Shown here piece after piece: positions 47,691 to 56,795 of a stretch of 58,528 nt of DNA; the stretch's first letter is position 1; every line of letters begins with the position of its first letter. The DNA is taken from the NCBI GenBank assembly GCA_014191855.1, contig BJHF01000035.1, forward strand, positions 1 through 58,528, given 5' to 3'. Source of the stretch: Deltaproteobacteria bacterium. Lineage in GTDB: Bacteria > Myxococcota_A > UBA796 > SXON01. Made by a program: the position numbers and the translations under genes. The notes under the pieces were generated by a model that saw only the letters and a program-made list of their open reading frames with translations, searched no databases and was not told the origin of the DNA.

Positions 47691-49931
47691 TCACCAAGGA
47701 TTCCCCAACACATAAAGCAGCCGCGAACCCGTGCTCGCGAGCAACAGCAGCACCGCGGCCGACGCGCCGAGCAGCACCACCCGCCCGAAGAACGCGCGCG
47801 CCCGCCACGAGCCGGGCGCGGGCTGCGCTTCGGTGGGCTCGCGGAGCCGCGTGAACGCCGCCACCGCCGCCGCCCGCGCCGTACCCGCGACGCCCGTAGA
47901 GAAGGCTGCGAGGATCGCGGCGAAGATCGCCGCCGTCGTTCCGCCGACCACCGCGAGCAGCCCGAGCAACAGACCCACCCCCACCACGGCCACCCGTCGC
48001 GACAGCCGCCCGTCGCCCACGCGCCGCGCCAGCCGGTTGGCGACCAGCGCGACTCCGCCGGCCGCCGCGGCCGACATCGGCGCGACAAGCCAGCCGCGAA
48101 GGTGGCCGAAGCGAACGTACATCGCGGAGTCTGCGCCGACCCAGTAGCGCTTGTGGGTGCGCATGGTGGTGGAGGGCGTGTCGTTCCAATCGGCGCCCAC
48201 CTCGGCCTGCGGCGCGATGTCGCCGTACAGGCGGGTGTAGCGGTTTGAGCTGGGGGCCCGCACCGACCATTCCAGCGTGGAGATGGGAAGCTCCACTTGC
48301 GGAAGCTCAAGGGAGGACCAGCCGAACCAGCCGAGGGCGCTGGAGTGGCCCACCAGATCGACTTCGACCGTGAACGGCACCGGATGATCGGCGCCGGCGC
48401 TGCGCTTGAGGGGGAGCAACACCCGGCCGTCCGCCGCCACAGAGGGAACCACCGACTCCCCATCGAGGCGTACACCGCGGATCTCTACGCCCTCGGGCAA
48501 GCGCAAGCCGAGGCTGTGGCGGAGGCGATTGCGGAGGGTGAGGCTGAGGGTGGTGCGGGAGCCGCCCTCCGGGGCCAGCGTCGTCGTGATCGTCGCGCGG
48601 TCGATGGCGCCGCCGGCTGGCTCGCGCTCGGGGAGCGCGGTCGCGGTGAGGTGCAGCGTTGCCCCCGCTTCGTGGTAGCGCCACCCCTCCAGCACGGGGC
48701 TCACCGCGTTCTGTACGAGCTCCGCCGGGAGTTGGGCCACGCTGATGTCCACCACGGCCTCGCCACCCTTGTCCTCGACTTGGAGGGTGCCGATGGTCTC
48801 CAGCCCGAGCCAGCCGGTTTCGCGCTCGGCGCCGATGGCGTGGGGCGGCGCGACGTTGAGCACGCCGTCGCCCAGGCTACGCTCCAGCCGCAGGGAAACC
48901 TCGTAGGCGTCGCGGATCGCGAACGCGGTTTCCCCGTGGAGAATGGAGCCGGTATCTGTCGTTTCGAGCGTGTATCGGAACGCGCCGGCGCCGTCTGCGG
49001 AGACGACTTCGAAGCCCGCCGGCACGGCGATGTCGAAGCGGCGCGTCCCGGCCTCCAGGATCGAGTACCGCATGACCGTGAACAGCTCCACCGTGCGCTC
49101 CTCCACGGAGAGCAGCGAGAGCGTTTCGGCGTACACCCGGGCGTCTTTCGCATCGCCGCCGAGATCGCGGAAGCCGACGAGGTGGATGCGGCTCGTTGGG
49201 GAGAGCCACGCGTGCAGCTCGGTTACGCCGTTCGCCTCCGTGCGATCCTCCCGTACCGCACCCCGAAGCCGGGGTTCGATGCCGACCTCCGGAAAGTGGC
49301 AGTCGAACTGCGTAACGGGCGTGCGCGGAACGAAGAAGTCGTATTCCAGCGAGCCGCGCGGTCCGCTCGCGGGCACGACCACGTTCACCTCGACTGTCGT
49401 CTCCCCGACGGCGTCCGTAACCCACACCTGGTAGCCGTTCTGGGTACGTAGAGCGACAGGTTTACCGCCCACCTTCGCCGATGTGACCGCGACCTGCTCG
49501 CCCACGAGGGGGACGCTTTTCCACGCCCCTTCCTCGCGCAGCGTCACGTCGAGGCGGAGGCTCAGCTCCAGCCCCGCCGGCGTAACGCGGCCGCGGTAGG
49601 TCGAGGCGCCGAGGGCGACGAGGTTGGTGTAGGGGCTCAGCGCCGTGGCAGAGGAGGCGAGCACCTGCTTCCGGACGGCTTCGTACCGATCGAGGGGCAC
49701 TTCCACGGTGCCGCCCGCGCCGCTCACGTCGGCGCCGCCGGGGGCACGCGGCGGGGGAAGCGACACGGTTGCGGCGGCCGGATCGGCGTTGACGTAGCCG
49801 AGGGCCTGCACGCGCCCATCCACGGCGTTGCCCGACATCACCGCGTCGAACGCCTGCTCGGCCGCGGCCTGCTCGGCGTCGTCATCGGCCACGGCGAGGG
49901 GGGCGAAGAACAGGAGAAGGAGCGGGATCAT
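47691..49931 (-). CDS. Exported membrane protein, tandem paralogue without LysM
   Basis: A 746-residue protein with a signal peptide (MIPLLLLFFAPLAVA) and long beta-rich extracytoplasmic body. About four hydrophobic segments lie at the C-terminus (~610-745; VGVGLLLGLLAVVGG, VVLLGASAAVLLLLAS). It shares its outline and short motifs with the next gene upstream: a GTVEVPLDRYEAV start motif versus GTVSIPLDQWVQM, a propeller- or Ig-like middle, SVRAPSSNRYTRL versus WHVYVPSAFYAL, and the membrane tail. The pair therefore looks like an ancient duplication. The start ATG overlaps the upstream stop (ATGA). No catalytic motif is recognised; a cell-envelope structural or secretion role is possible. Confidence 0.75.
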   Translation of the reverse strand: MIPLLLLFFAPLAVADDDAEQAAAEQAFDAVMSGNAVDGRVQALGYVNADPAAATVSLPPPRAPGGADVSGAGGTVEVPLDRYEAVRKQVLASSATALSPYTNLVALGASTYRGRVTPAGLELSLRLDVTLREEGAWKSVPLVGEQVAVTSAKVGGKPVALRTQNGYQVWVTDAVGETTVEVNVVVPASGPRGSLEYDFFVPRTPVTQFDCHFPEVGIEPRLRGAVREDRTEANGVTELHAWLSPTSRIHLVGFRDLGGDAKDARVYAETLSLLSVEERTVELFTVMRYSILEAGTRRFDIAVPAGFEVVSADGAGAFRYTLETTDTGSILHGETAFAIRDAYEVSLRLERSLGDGVLNVAPPHAIGAERETGWLGLETIGTLQVEDKGGEAVVDISVAQLPAELVQNAVSPVLEGWRYHEAGATLHLTATALPEREPAGGAIDRATITTTLAPEGGSRTTLSLTLRNRLRHSLGLRLPEGVEIRGVRLDGESVVPSVAADGRVLLPLKRSAGADHPVPFTVEVDLVGHSSALGWFGWSSLELPQVELPISTLEWSVRAPSSNRYTRLYGDIAPQAEVGADWNDTPSTTMRTHKRYWVGADSAMYVRFGHLRGWLVAPMSAAAAGGVALVANRLARRVGDGRLSRRVAVVGVGLLLGLLAVVGGTTAAIFAAILAAFSTGVAGTARAAAVAAFTRLREPTEAQPAPGSWRARAFFGRVVLLGASAAVLLLLASTGSRLLYVLGNPW

Positions 49932-52306
49932 GCGGACCTCCGGGCGCGCCAGGCGAGCACGACGAGGGCGAGGGTGGACCAGAGCAGCGGGACCGTGAGC
50001 AGCAGCATCAGCGCGCCGCCGGCGAGGCCCAGCAGGACCACGCGCCGCAGCGTCCAGGCGTCGAGGAGCTCGCCGAAGGTGGGCGTTGTTCCTCGCCAGA
50101 GCCCGCGCATTCGGCTCCATTCGGAGCGCAGCCACAGCGCGGCGAGGCCGAGGTCGGCGCCCCAAACGAGGCGGCGGTGTACGCCATCGACGTACCAGGC
50201 GACGAGCAGCGACGCCACGATCCCGGCGACCAACAAGGGTTTACGGGTGCGGCCGCCCGCCCAGGCCGTCGCGAGCGCGGCACCCGCGGCCAGGCCCGCG
50301 AAGCGGAGCGGGATCAGCCCCTTCGCGTCCATCCAGGTGACGGTGAGCGCCGGCGCGGCATCGGAGGGCATCATCCGCCGGAACCGATGCCGGTCCCCCA
50401 CGAGCGGGAACACGCTCGCGACCTCCTGCAGCTCCACGCTGGACGAGGTTTCGTCCGCGAAGATCGACTTTCGCCGCGAGAGGATGCTGGAGTAGCCCCC
50501 CTGCACGTCCGAGCCGGCCCACGCGGAGTGGATGCCGAGGGCGGCGTCGAAGAACTGCTGCACGCGGCGGAAGTGGTCGTAGCGGAGGTGCGACCAGGGC
50601 GCGAGGTTCCCGCCCAGGTCGAGCGCGTAGAAGGCGCTTGGAACGTACACATGCCACTCCACGCTGCCGACCTCGGCGTCCACGCCCGGCAAGGTGAGGC
50701 TGCGATGGCCCAGGCTCCGCATCGGGTCGCCCGCCTGGGTCCACGCGAGCTCGATCACGGCCCGGCTCGCCGCCACACCGCCCGCTTCCACAGGGGCAAC
50801 ATGGAGAACCTGGCCGACGTTCAGCTCTCCCAGCCCGTTGCTGAACACGTCGTAGTTCTGGGCGACGATTTCCTGCCACCGGCTCGGGTCCCCGTAGAAA
50901 CGGTCGGCGAGCGCGCCCAGGGTATCGCCGTCGCGAACGGTCCAGGTTTGCGACTGGCCGGCGGTATAGCGCTCGCTCTGCGGCAGGGGGAGCAGGAGCG
51001 TCACGCCGTCGGGGGCCGTCGCGGGGCGCACCGCACGCCCGTCCACGCGAGCGTGGGTGAGCACGGCGTCGTCGGGCAGGCGCACGCCGAGCCAGGGCCG
51101 CGTTTCGTTGCGGACGTGGAGCTGCATCCGCGTGACCTGCGCGCCATCCTCGATCAGCACGGTTGCCGCTTCCATCTCGTCAATCGACGTGGTGGTGAGG
51201 CTCACGTCGGCCTCGCGCTTCACGTCCAACGTGATCGCCGGCTCGCCGCTCAGCGTGAAGCCGAGCAACAACGGGTTGGGCGTGAGCGCCGCGAGCTCCG
51301 GCGGGAGGTCGCGGATCGGCTCGGCACCGGCGATCGAGAGGACCGTGGCGGAGAATCCGGCGGGCCCCTGAACGCCGACCGCGCCTGCGAATGGGGCGCC
51401 GTCGAGCGGCAGGGGCATGGCCAGGGTGAGCGGCGCGCCGGCCTGAACGGGGAGCTGAAAGTGAACCTTGATGTCCGCTTTGTCGTTCACCAACCAGCGG
51501 TTGTAGACGACGAGCTCGCCTGCGTCGGTGCGCCACTGCAGCACGCTCTCGCCCTCCACGTCCACGATCTCGACGCCCGGCGGAACCCGGAATCGCAGGC
51601 GGTCCACCTCGCCTTCGAGCACGCGGGTGTCGAAGGCGGCGACGCCGCGCACCAGCGCTTCGTGCAGCGTGAACACGACGTGCTCGCGCACCTCCGTGCG
51701 CGCCGCCACGGTGTTGGTGGCGACGGTGCCCTTCCAGCCGAGGTCGAGGGCGCCCTCGCCGTCGAGCTGGCCGAGGATCCTCGTCGTCGCTCCTTCGATC
51801 CGCTGGCTCGTCACCGCGCCGTGCGCGAGATCGGCGGTGATGCCGACCTCAGGAACGACGATCGAAACGGCCGTGGGTCCGGCCGGCGGGAAGGAGAGGG
51901 TGAGGCGCCGCGCGAAGCGGTCGTCCTCCTGGCCGACGAAGAACGCCACGCGAACGGTGTGCTCGCCTACCGAGTCGATCGCGACGCGGTAGTTGCCCGA
52001 GTCTGCAAGGAGCGACGTGCGTTTTCCGTCCAGCTCTACGGAGGCGATGCTCGCCGCGTCGCTGAGCACCGGCACGAGCAGGCCGCCACCCGCGTCCAGC
52101 ACGCGGATGCGCGTCGTGAGCACGCCGGAGAACACACCGCGCTGGAATGAACCTTCGATCGACCGGTCAACCTGTAAGTACGGCGCGGGCGCCGCAGGCT
52201 TGTCGGCCGCCGCTGCCGCCTGATCGAGCATCTGCACCCACTGGTCGAGCGGAATGGAAACGGTGCCGTCGGCGGCGTGGGCGAACGCGAGGAAGATGAA
52301 CCACAT
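49928..52306 (-). CDS. Exported membrane protein with embedded LysM domain, tandem paralogue
   Basis: A 792-residue envelope protein. A short signal (MWFIFLAFAHAA) precedes a beta-rich body. Around residues 460-515 there is a LysM peptidoglycan-binding unit (TWTVRDGDTLGALADRFYG, RWQEIVAQNYDVFSNG, LNVGQVLHVAP). Several hydrophobic helices close the C-terminus. LysM modules normally sit at protein ends; here one is inserted within a larger domain, and the downstream paralogue lacks it. GAGGG six bases upstream supports ATG 52306. It forms a two-gene operon with the paralogue (4-bp overlap) and is divergent from the radical SAM gene. Confidence 0.78.
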   Translation of the reverse strand: MWFIFLAFAHAADGTVSIPLDQWVQMLDQAAAAADKPAAPAPYLQVDRSIEGSFQRGVFSGVLTTRIRVLDAGGGLLVPVLSDAASIASVELDGKRTSLLADSGNYRVAIDSVGEHTVRVAFFVGQEDDRFARRLTLSFPPAGPTAVSIVVPEVGITADLAHGAVTSQRIEGATTRILGQLDGEGALDLGWKGTVATNTVAARTEVREHVVFTLHEALVRGVAAFDTRVLEGEVDRLRFRVPPGVEIVDVEGESVLQWRTDAGELVVYNRWLVNDKADIKVHFQLPVQAGAPLTLAMPLPLDGAPFAGAVGVQGPAGFSATVLSIAGAEPIRDLPPELAALTPNPLLLGFTLSGEPAITLDVKREADVSLTTTSIDEMEAATVLIEDGAQVTRMQLHVRNETRPWLGVRLPDDAVLTHARVDGRAVRPATAPDGVTLLLPLPQSERYTAGQSQTWTVRDGDTLGALADRFYGDPSRWQEIVAQNYDVFSNGLGELNVGQVLHVAPVEAGGVAASRAVIELAWTQAGDPMRSLGHRSLTLPGVDAEVGSVEWHVYVPSAFYALDLGGNLAPWSHLRYDHFRRVQQFFDAALGIHSAWAGSDVQGGYSSILSRRKSIFADETSSSVELQEVASVFPLVGDRHRFRRMMPSDAAPALTVTWMDAKGLIPLRFAGLAAGAALATAWAGGRTRKPLLVAGIVASLLVAWYVDGVHRRLVWGADLGLAALWLRSEWSRMRGLWRGTTPTFGELLDAWTLRRVVLLGLAGGALMLLLTVPLLWSTLALVVLAWRARRSA

Positions 52307-52403
52307 GGCGGCCCTCGGGGAGGCGACTTGGTAACGAAGCCCCCCTTTTCGGTTCGTCACGATGGGTCGCGCTCGTGCAGGATTCGTGCAACGTGCAAAG
52401 GCA

Positions 52404-53531
52404 ATGCCCGTGCACGCGCTCCATCAGCACCCGCCCCCCTGGCCAGGCTGGGTGAACGTTGAGAACACACTGAGGTGCAACCTTGATTGTATCTGGTGCG
52501 TGCAGGCGCTGGTGGGCTCAACGAAGTCGGGCGTGGACATGCCGCTCGCGCTGTTCGACCGGATCGTCGACGAGGTGCTGCCGCATGTGTCGCGCCTCTC
52601 GTTCAGCGTGGCGGGCGAGCCCACGATCGCGCCCCACTTCCTGGAGTTCCTCGACCGGGTGAACACGCTCGATCTCACCACCGAGCTGGTCACCAACGCA
52701 ACCGCGCTGCATCGGCCGGGGCTGCTGGACCGGCTGCTCCCCCGCCTGGGGTTGCTCATCGCCTCGCTCGACGGCGCCCGCGCGCCCACGGTCGAGCGCA
52801 TCCGGGCAGGCGCACAGTACTCGCGCATCCTCGAAAATCTGGAGCGGTTCCAGGCGGCCCGGATCGCGCGCCCCTCGGCGACGCGTCCAGAATTCCTGAT
52901 CGCGATGACGCTCTCCACCGCCAACATCGCGGAGCTTCCGGAGGTCGTGGCGTTGGCGGCCAGGCTCGGCGCGGATCGAGTGGTGTGTAGCTGGCTGCAA
53001 GTGCACGACCCGATGCTGCTCGACCTGTCGCTGCACGCGGTGCCAGGGCAGGTTGAAGCTCGCTTTGCGGAGGCTCGCGCGCTGGCGCGTCGGTTGGGGC
53101 TGGGCCTCGATCTTCCGGCCGAGCCTCCGGCCGTCCCGCTGGGGCTCGCGGCGCGGCGAATGCTAGGCCACCTCGGCGACCGGAGCCGGCGCCGCTCGGC
53201 GTTGCGGGCGGCGCTTCAGCGGGCGCGGGTGCGGGCGTGGGAGCTGCGGAGCGGCCTGGAGGCGCGCTGCTCGTTCCTCTGGGGGCGCGTCTACCTGCAC
53301 GCCGACGGCCACGTTTCCCCCTGTTGCGTGCAGGGGCGCCCCTACGTCGGAAATCTCGGTGAACGCTCGTTCCAGGCGATCTGGACGGGGCCGGAGATGA
53401 CCGCCCTGCGCGCCGGAATGTTCGACGGGAACCCGCACGCCGCTTGCGCCCGCTGCTCGCAGGGCCAGGGGCCCAACCCCGCGCCCGTTGAGGCGTGGAC
53501 CGAGCCGGTGCAGAACCCGCTCGACCGGTAG
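52404..53531 (+). CDS. Radical SAM protein with SPASM-type C-terminus
   Basis: A ~375-residue radical SAM enzyme. The [4Fe-4S]/SAM motif is CNLDCIWC (CxxxCxxC) near residue 25, followed by SFSVAGEPTIAPHF (GGEP-type SAM-binding motif, here AGEP). The C-terminal region has Cys clusters CSFLWGRVYLHADGHVSPCC and ACARC, a SPASM/Twitch-like auxiliary cluster seen in peptide- and protein-modifying members. An ATG at 52362 would add 14 residues; neither start has a strong ribosome site. No precursor-peptide gene is recognised next to it, so the substrate is open. The family also includes tungsten-cofactor and heme-modifying enzymes. Confidence 0.88.
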   Translation: MPVHALHQHPPPWPGWVNVENTLRCNLDCIWCVQALVGSTKSGVDMPLALFDRIVDEVLPHVSRLSFSVAGEPTIAPHFLEFLDRVNTLDLTTELVTNATALHRPGLLDRLLPRLGLLIASLDGARAPTVERIRAGAQYSRILENLERFQAARIARPSATRPEFLIAMTLSTANIAELPEVVALAARLGADRVVCSWLQVHDPMLLDLSLHAVPGQVEARFAEARALARRLGLGLDLPAEPPAVPLGLAARRMLGHLGDRSRRRSALRAALQRARVRAWELRSGLEARCSFLWGRVYLHADGHVSPCCVQGRPYVGNLGERSFQAIWTGPEMTALRAGMFDGNPHAACARCSQGQGPNPAPVEAWTEPVQNPLDR

Positions 53532-53538
53532 ACCGCGG

Positions 53539-53862
53539 CTACAACGACGGCCAGATCGCAGCGTAGAACACCGTCAAGCCCACAAGCAACCCGATCCCGC
53601 CCAGGCAGCCGCAGCCCATCGGCACGGCCAAGCGCAGCGGCCCGCCCTTCACGACGAAGTGCACGACCACCGCCACGGCCGCTCCGGTGCACACGAAGCC
53701 GAGCGGGAAGGCGGCCAGGTTGGAGGCCAGCATCCCTGCGCTCTCCGAACCGTACCCCATCACGCCAACCGCCCCGACCACGGCGAGCGTGACCAGGGCG
53801 GTGGCGGCCATCCACAGGCCGGGCATCAGAAAGCTGGGGCCTTCGTCGGGAACTTCGTCCAT
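53539..53862 (-). CDS. Small four-helix membrane protein, unknown function
   Basis: A 107-residue protein that is mostly hydrophobic. Four segments look membrane-spanning: ~14-36, ~44-66, ~66-72 joined to the next, and ~80-105 (GCGCLGGIGLLVGLTVFYAA). A Cys pair (GCGC) sits in the last helix. No family is recognised. It converges with the radical SAM gene (7 bp between stops) and is followed upstream by the secreted CARDB-like protein on the same strand. Membrane topology and coding are plausible from codon pattern; function is not inferred. Confidence 0.6.
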   Translation of the reverse strand: MDEVPDEGPSFLMPGLWMAATALVTLAVVGAVGVMGYGSESAGMLASNLAAFPLGFVCTGAAVAVVVHFVVKGGPLRLAVPMGCGCLGGIGLLVGLTVFYAAIWPSL

Positions 53863-53899
53863 CCGGGCGGCTAACTTCCGCTCCCGACGCCCGCCCGCC

Positions 53900-54673
53900 T
53901 CAGTGCGTACACACCTCGTACATCGAGTTGTACGGCGAGCCGGGGAACGTGGTCTCGCCCTCCCAGCAGTTCGTGCTGTCCACGCCGTAGCCGACGAACT
54001 CCGCCTCGATGGTGCCGAAGTAGCTGTAGTTGAACGTCAGCTCGTCGCCCACGACCGACCACGCGCCGCTGTAGTCGGGGTAGCCGGGGATCGAGACCGT
54101 GCCGTCGCTGTTGAACACCGCCTCGTGCTCGGAGATCGAGCTCGGGAAGAGCTCACACTCGAAGAAGGACTCCAGGCCGGTGCCGGTGCAGTGGCGGTTG
54201 GTGACGTTCATCGAGGCGGTCGTGGGCACCACGTAGTTGTTCAGCGTCGCGACGTAGCTGGAATCGTTGTTGGTGGTGGAGCTCTCCGTGGTCGTCGTGG
54301 CGGCGTGCGCGGAGAAGTCGAGGGTGCCGATGCTCTCGGGCAACGTGATGTTGATCGTCACGGACTTCGTGGTGTTCTTCGCCATGCTTCCGAGGGCACA
54401 GGTGACCTTGGTGCCCGAGGCCGTGCAGCCGGAGGTCATCGTGCCGACGGTCCCCATCGTGTACACGCCGGGCGAGGTGTTCGTGACCGGGAGCTGGATG
54501 ACGACGGAGGCGCTGGCCGCGGTCGCGGTGCCGACGTTCTTGACGTTCACCTTCACGGCGCCGGACTGGTAGACGTACGGGGTGGCGGTGGGCGCGGTGA
54601 AGGAGCTGGTGAGGTCGGGCTTGGGGGAGGCGGCGAGGGCGAGCGAAGCGAAGGTGACGAGGGAGAGAAGCAT
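53900..54673 (-). CDS. Secreted CARDB/DUF11-like beta-sandwich protein
   Basis: A 257-residue secreted protein with a signal peptide (LLSLVTFASLALAA). Residues ~18-140 resemble CARDB/DUF11 adhesion-type sandwich repeats (PDLTSSFTAPTATPYVYQSG, VKVNVKNVGTATAASASVVI, TTKSVTINITLPESIGTLDF). The Cys pair in that domain (GCTAS...VTCAL) could form a disulfide. The C-terminal ~110 residues have more Cys (HCTGTGLESFFECELF, CWEGETTF) and look like a small lipocalin or DUF-type sensing domain. TGAGG upstream supports the ATG. It is probably exported to the surface or medium; no partner is indicated. Confidence 0.75.
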   Translation of the reverse strand: MLLSLVTFASLALAASPKPDLTSSFTAPTATPYVYQSGAVKVNVKNVGTATAASASVVIQLPVTNTSPGVYTMGTVGTMTSGCTASGTKVTCALGSMAKNTTKSVTINITLPESIGTLDFSAHAATTTTESSTTNNDSSYVATLNNYVVPTTASMNVTNRHCTGTGLESFFECELFPSSISEHEAVFNSDGTVSIPGYPDYSGAWSVVGDELTFNYSYFGTIEAEFVGYGVDSTNCWEGETTFPGSPYNSMYEVCTH

Positions 54674-55361
54674 GGTTGTTCCTCAGGGGTTGGGCGGCTA
54701 CCGAGGGGGCCGGGGTGGCCTTGTTTTCGGTATTTGTATCTTTGCCCAGCCGGTGGACGGGCGCCACAGGTCGTCAGATCGGCGTCAGAGCGTACGATGG
54801 GCGTCAGATCGGGGGGGCACGTCGCCGAAGTCGACCCCCTCGCGATGGCCGGCGCGGCAAGTCGAGTCACGCTGTTTGACCTTCGGAGGGGGGCGACGGC
54901 CCCCGCCAGAGGCCAGCGCTGCACCTGGAGCGTGGGCGTCCCTGTTGACGACGCGTCCGCAAACCAACCAAGCTGCGTTTTTCGCAAGTCGCAGCGCGCT
55001 ATTGCGCTCACGCGGCCAGACAGCCTGACTCGACTCTTCCTCGCGGCCAAGCAGGAAGACTCGACTGCGCGAAGGCGAACGTTGCCAATGTCGCGACAGT
55101 AATATTGCGCGAACGGGCGTCGACGCGAAGGCGCGACCCCCTCCCAATCCCCGCCGCGCCGCGCCGCGAGCCGCGCTCGGGGAAGGCGGCCAGGCCGCGC
55201 GCGGCGCCCCGATGGCCTGTTCCCCTCCGCTCGTTCCCTCCGCCCCCCCTCGCGCTCCCGTTATGGAATTGATAGTATCTGGGACAGGACTCTACGAGCT
55301 TCCACCTAAGTCGCGCCGCCTGCGTGACGATGAGAGGGGCTCGCCGCTACAGGAGACAGGC
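54674..55361. other. 688-bp noncoding region
   Basis: No supported gene. It contains an AT-rich patch (54719-54752), three near-direct 11-bp repeats of CGTCAGATCGG type (54772, ~54783, 54802), repeat copy B, and a GC-rich stretch. It then leads to the carrier-protein operon. A TTGATA hexamer near 55270 may belong to that operon's promoter, with no convincing -10 partner. Upstream ORF starts from 55212 are rejected in favour of ATG 55362. Confidence 0.5.
54829..55066. repeat. Dispersed noncoding repeat, copy B
   Basis: Bases 54829-54891 match 18576-18637 (TCGACCCC, GATGGCCG, CAAGTCGAGTC, CTGTTTGACCT in the same order and spacing). As in copy A, AAGTCGAGTCA (54859-54869) has an inverted partner, here TGACTCGACT at 55026-55035, and a further GACTCGACT lies at 55058-55066. 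The interior sequence differs from copy A, as in mobile or MITE-like elements with conserved ends. Confidence 0.6.
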
Positions 55362-55604
55362 ATGCTGGTTGACGACATCCGCAACATCATCGTGAAGCAC
55401 GGGCGCCTGACGAACCCGGAGGGGCTCACGGCCACCTCCGACCTCTACGCCGCAGGGCTCTCTTCGCTCACCACGGTTCACCTGATGTTGGCCTTGGAAG
55501 ACCACTTCGGGGTGGAGTTCCCGGACCGGGTGCTCGGTCGGAAAACCTTCGAGAGCATTCAGTCGCTGGCGGAAGTCATCGAAGAGCTCAAGGCCGCGGC
55601 ATGA
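55362..55604 (+). CDS. Acyl/aminoacyl carrier protein
   Basis: An 80-residue carrier protein. The phosphopantetheine site lies in AAGLSSLTTVHLMLALED, with Ser35 as the attachment residue (canonical D-S-L; here the Asp is Ser34). The rest (FGVEFPDRVLGRKTFESIQS) fits the helical ACP fold, and the protein is short and acidic. AGGAGAC upstream fixes ATG 55362. It overlaps the acyl-CoA dehydrogenase start (ATGA). Operon context with an amino acid:[carrier protein] ligase suggests it carries an amino acid rather than a fatty acyl chain. Confidence 0.88.
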   Translation: MLVDDIRNIIVKHGRLTNPEGLTATSDLYAAGLSSLTTVHLMLALEDHFGVEFPDRVLGRKTFESIQSLAEVIEELKAAA

Positions 55605-56791
55605 GCCAGGGGAGTCGGGGCGTGGGTGCCCCCGAGCTGGCGGCGCTGCTGGAACGCGTGCACGCCCTCGGTCGCGACCACGTCGCCCCGAACGCCGCCG
55701 CCGTGGATCGCGACGCGCGCTTCCCGCGCGAGGCATTCGCCGCGCTGAAAGCGGAGAAATTGCTGAGCTGCTATGTCCCCGTTGAACACGGCGGCATGGG
55801 CCTCTCGATCGCGGACCTTTCGCGGGTATGCGAGGTGCTCGGCCAGTATTGTGGCAGCACCGCGATGGTGTTCGCGATGCACCAGATCCAGGTGGCGTGC
55901 ATCGTGCACCACGCGCTGGGCTCCGCGTACTTCCGGGCGTACGTCGAAGAGATCGTCGAGAAGCAGCTCCTGCTGGCCTCGGCCACGACCGAGCTCGGGG
56001 TCGGCGGGGACGTTCGCACCAGCAAGTGCGCCGTCGTCGTCGAAAACGGTCGTTATACCCTGGAGAAGCAGGCGCCGGTGATCTCCTACGGGGAAGCCGC
56101 GGATGCGATCATGGTCACCAGCCGCCGCGCGCCAGATGCCGGACCAAACGACCAGGTGCACACCCTCGCGCGCAAGGGCGACTACACGCTCGTGCCGCTC
56201 TCCGACTGGGACACCCTCGGTTTTCGGGGCACCTGCAGCTCCGGCTACACGCTGCGCGCCTCCGGTGCGGCGGAGCAGGTGCTTCCCGTCCCCTACGCCG
56301 AGATTCACGCCAAAACCATGCACCCGTTCTCGCACACCACCTGGAGCTCGCTCTGGGTCGGCATCGCAGGGGATGCGGTGAACAAGGCGCGCGGCTTTGT
56401 GCGGGCCGAAGCTCGGAAGACCCCCGGAACGCTTCCTCCCGGCGCGCTGCGCCTCGCGGAGCTGGACGGGGTGCTGTTCACCATGCGCTCCGGCGTTACC
56501 GCCACGGTGGCCGAGTACAATCGGATGCTGGCGGAGGGGGATGACACGGCGTTCGAGTCGAATTTCGGGTTCGCGCTCCAGGTGAACAACCTCAAGGTCG
56601 TCTCCTCGCAGCTCATCATCGAGGTCGTGAGCGGGGCGCTGCTCATCAACGGCATCGCGGGCTACCGCAACGACTCGCCGCACTCGCTATGCCGACAGCT
56701 TCGGGATTCGTACGGCGCGGCGTTGATGGTCAATAACGACCGGATCCTCGGTCAGAGCGCCACGATGCAGATCGTGCGCCGGGAGCGCTGA
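55601..56791 (+). CDS. Acyl-CoA dehydrogenase-family flavoprotein (carrier-protein pathway)
   Basis: A 396-residue acyl-CoA dehydrogenase-fold protein using FAD. Family traits are LLSCYVPVEHGGMGLSIADL, VCEVLGQYCGSTAMVFAMHQ, the loop ATTELGVGGDVRTSK, and the C-terminal GYRNDSPHSLCRQLRD. Where most members place the catalytic Glu near the end, this protein reads ALMVNNDRILG, so the usual base is absent from that position. With a carrier protein upstream (4-bp overlap) and an amino acid ligase 4 bp downstream, the substrate is probably an aminoacyl-S-carrier. This would parallel prolyl-carrier dehydrogenases of pyrrole biosynthesis (inference). Confidence 0.88.
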   Translation: MSQGSRGVGAPELAALLERVHALGRDHVAPNAAAVDRDARFPREAFAALKAEKLLSCYVPVEHGGMGLSIADLSRVCEVLGQYCGSTAMVFAMHQIQVACIVHHALGSAYFRAYVEEIVEKQLLLASATTELGVGGDVRTSKCAVVVENGRYTLEKQAPVISYGEAADAIMVTSRRAPDAGPNDQVHTLARKGDYTLVPLSDWDTLGFRGTCSSGYTLRASGAAEQVLPVPYAEIHAKTMHPFSHTTWSSLWVGIAGDAVNKARGFVRAEARKTPGTLPPGALRLAELDGVLFTMRSGVTATVAEYNRMLAEGDDTAFESNFGFALQVNNLKVVSSQLIIEVVSGALLINGIAGYRNDSPHSLCRQLRDSYGAALMVNNDRILGQSATMQIVRRER

Positions 56792-56795
56792 GCCG

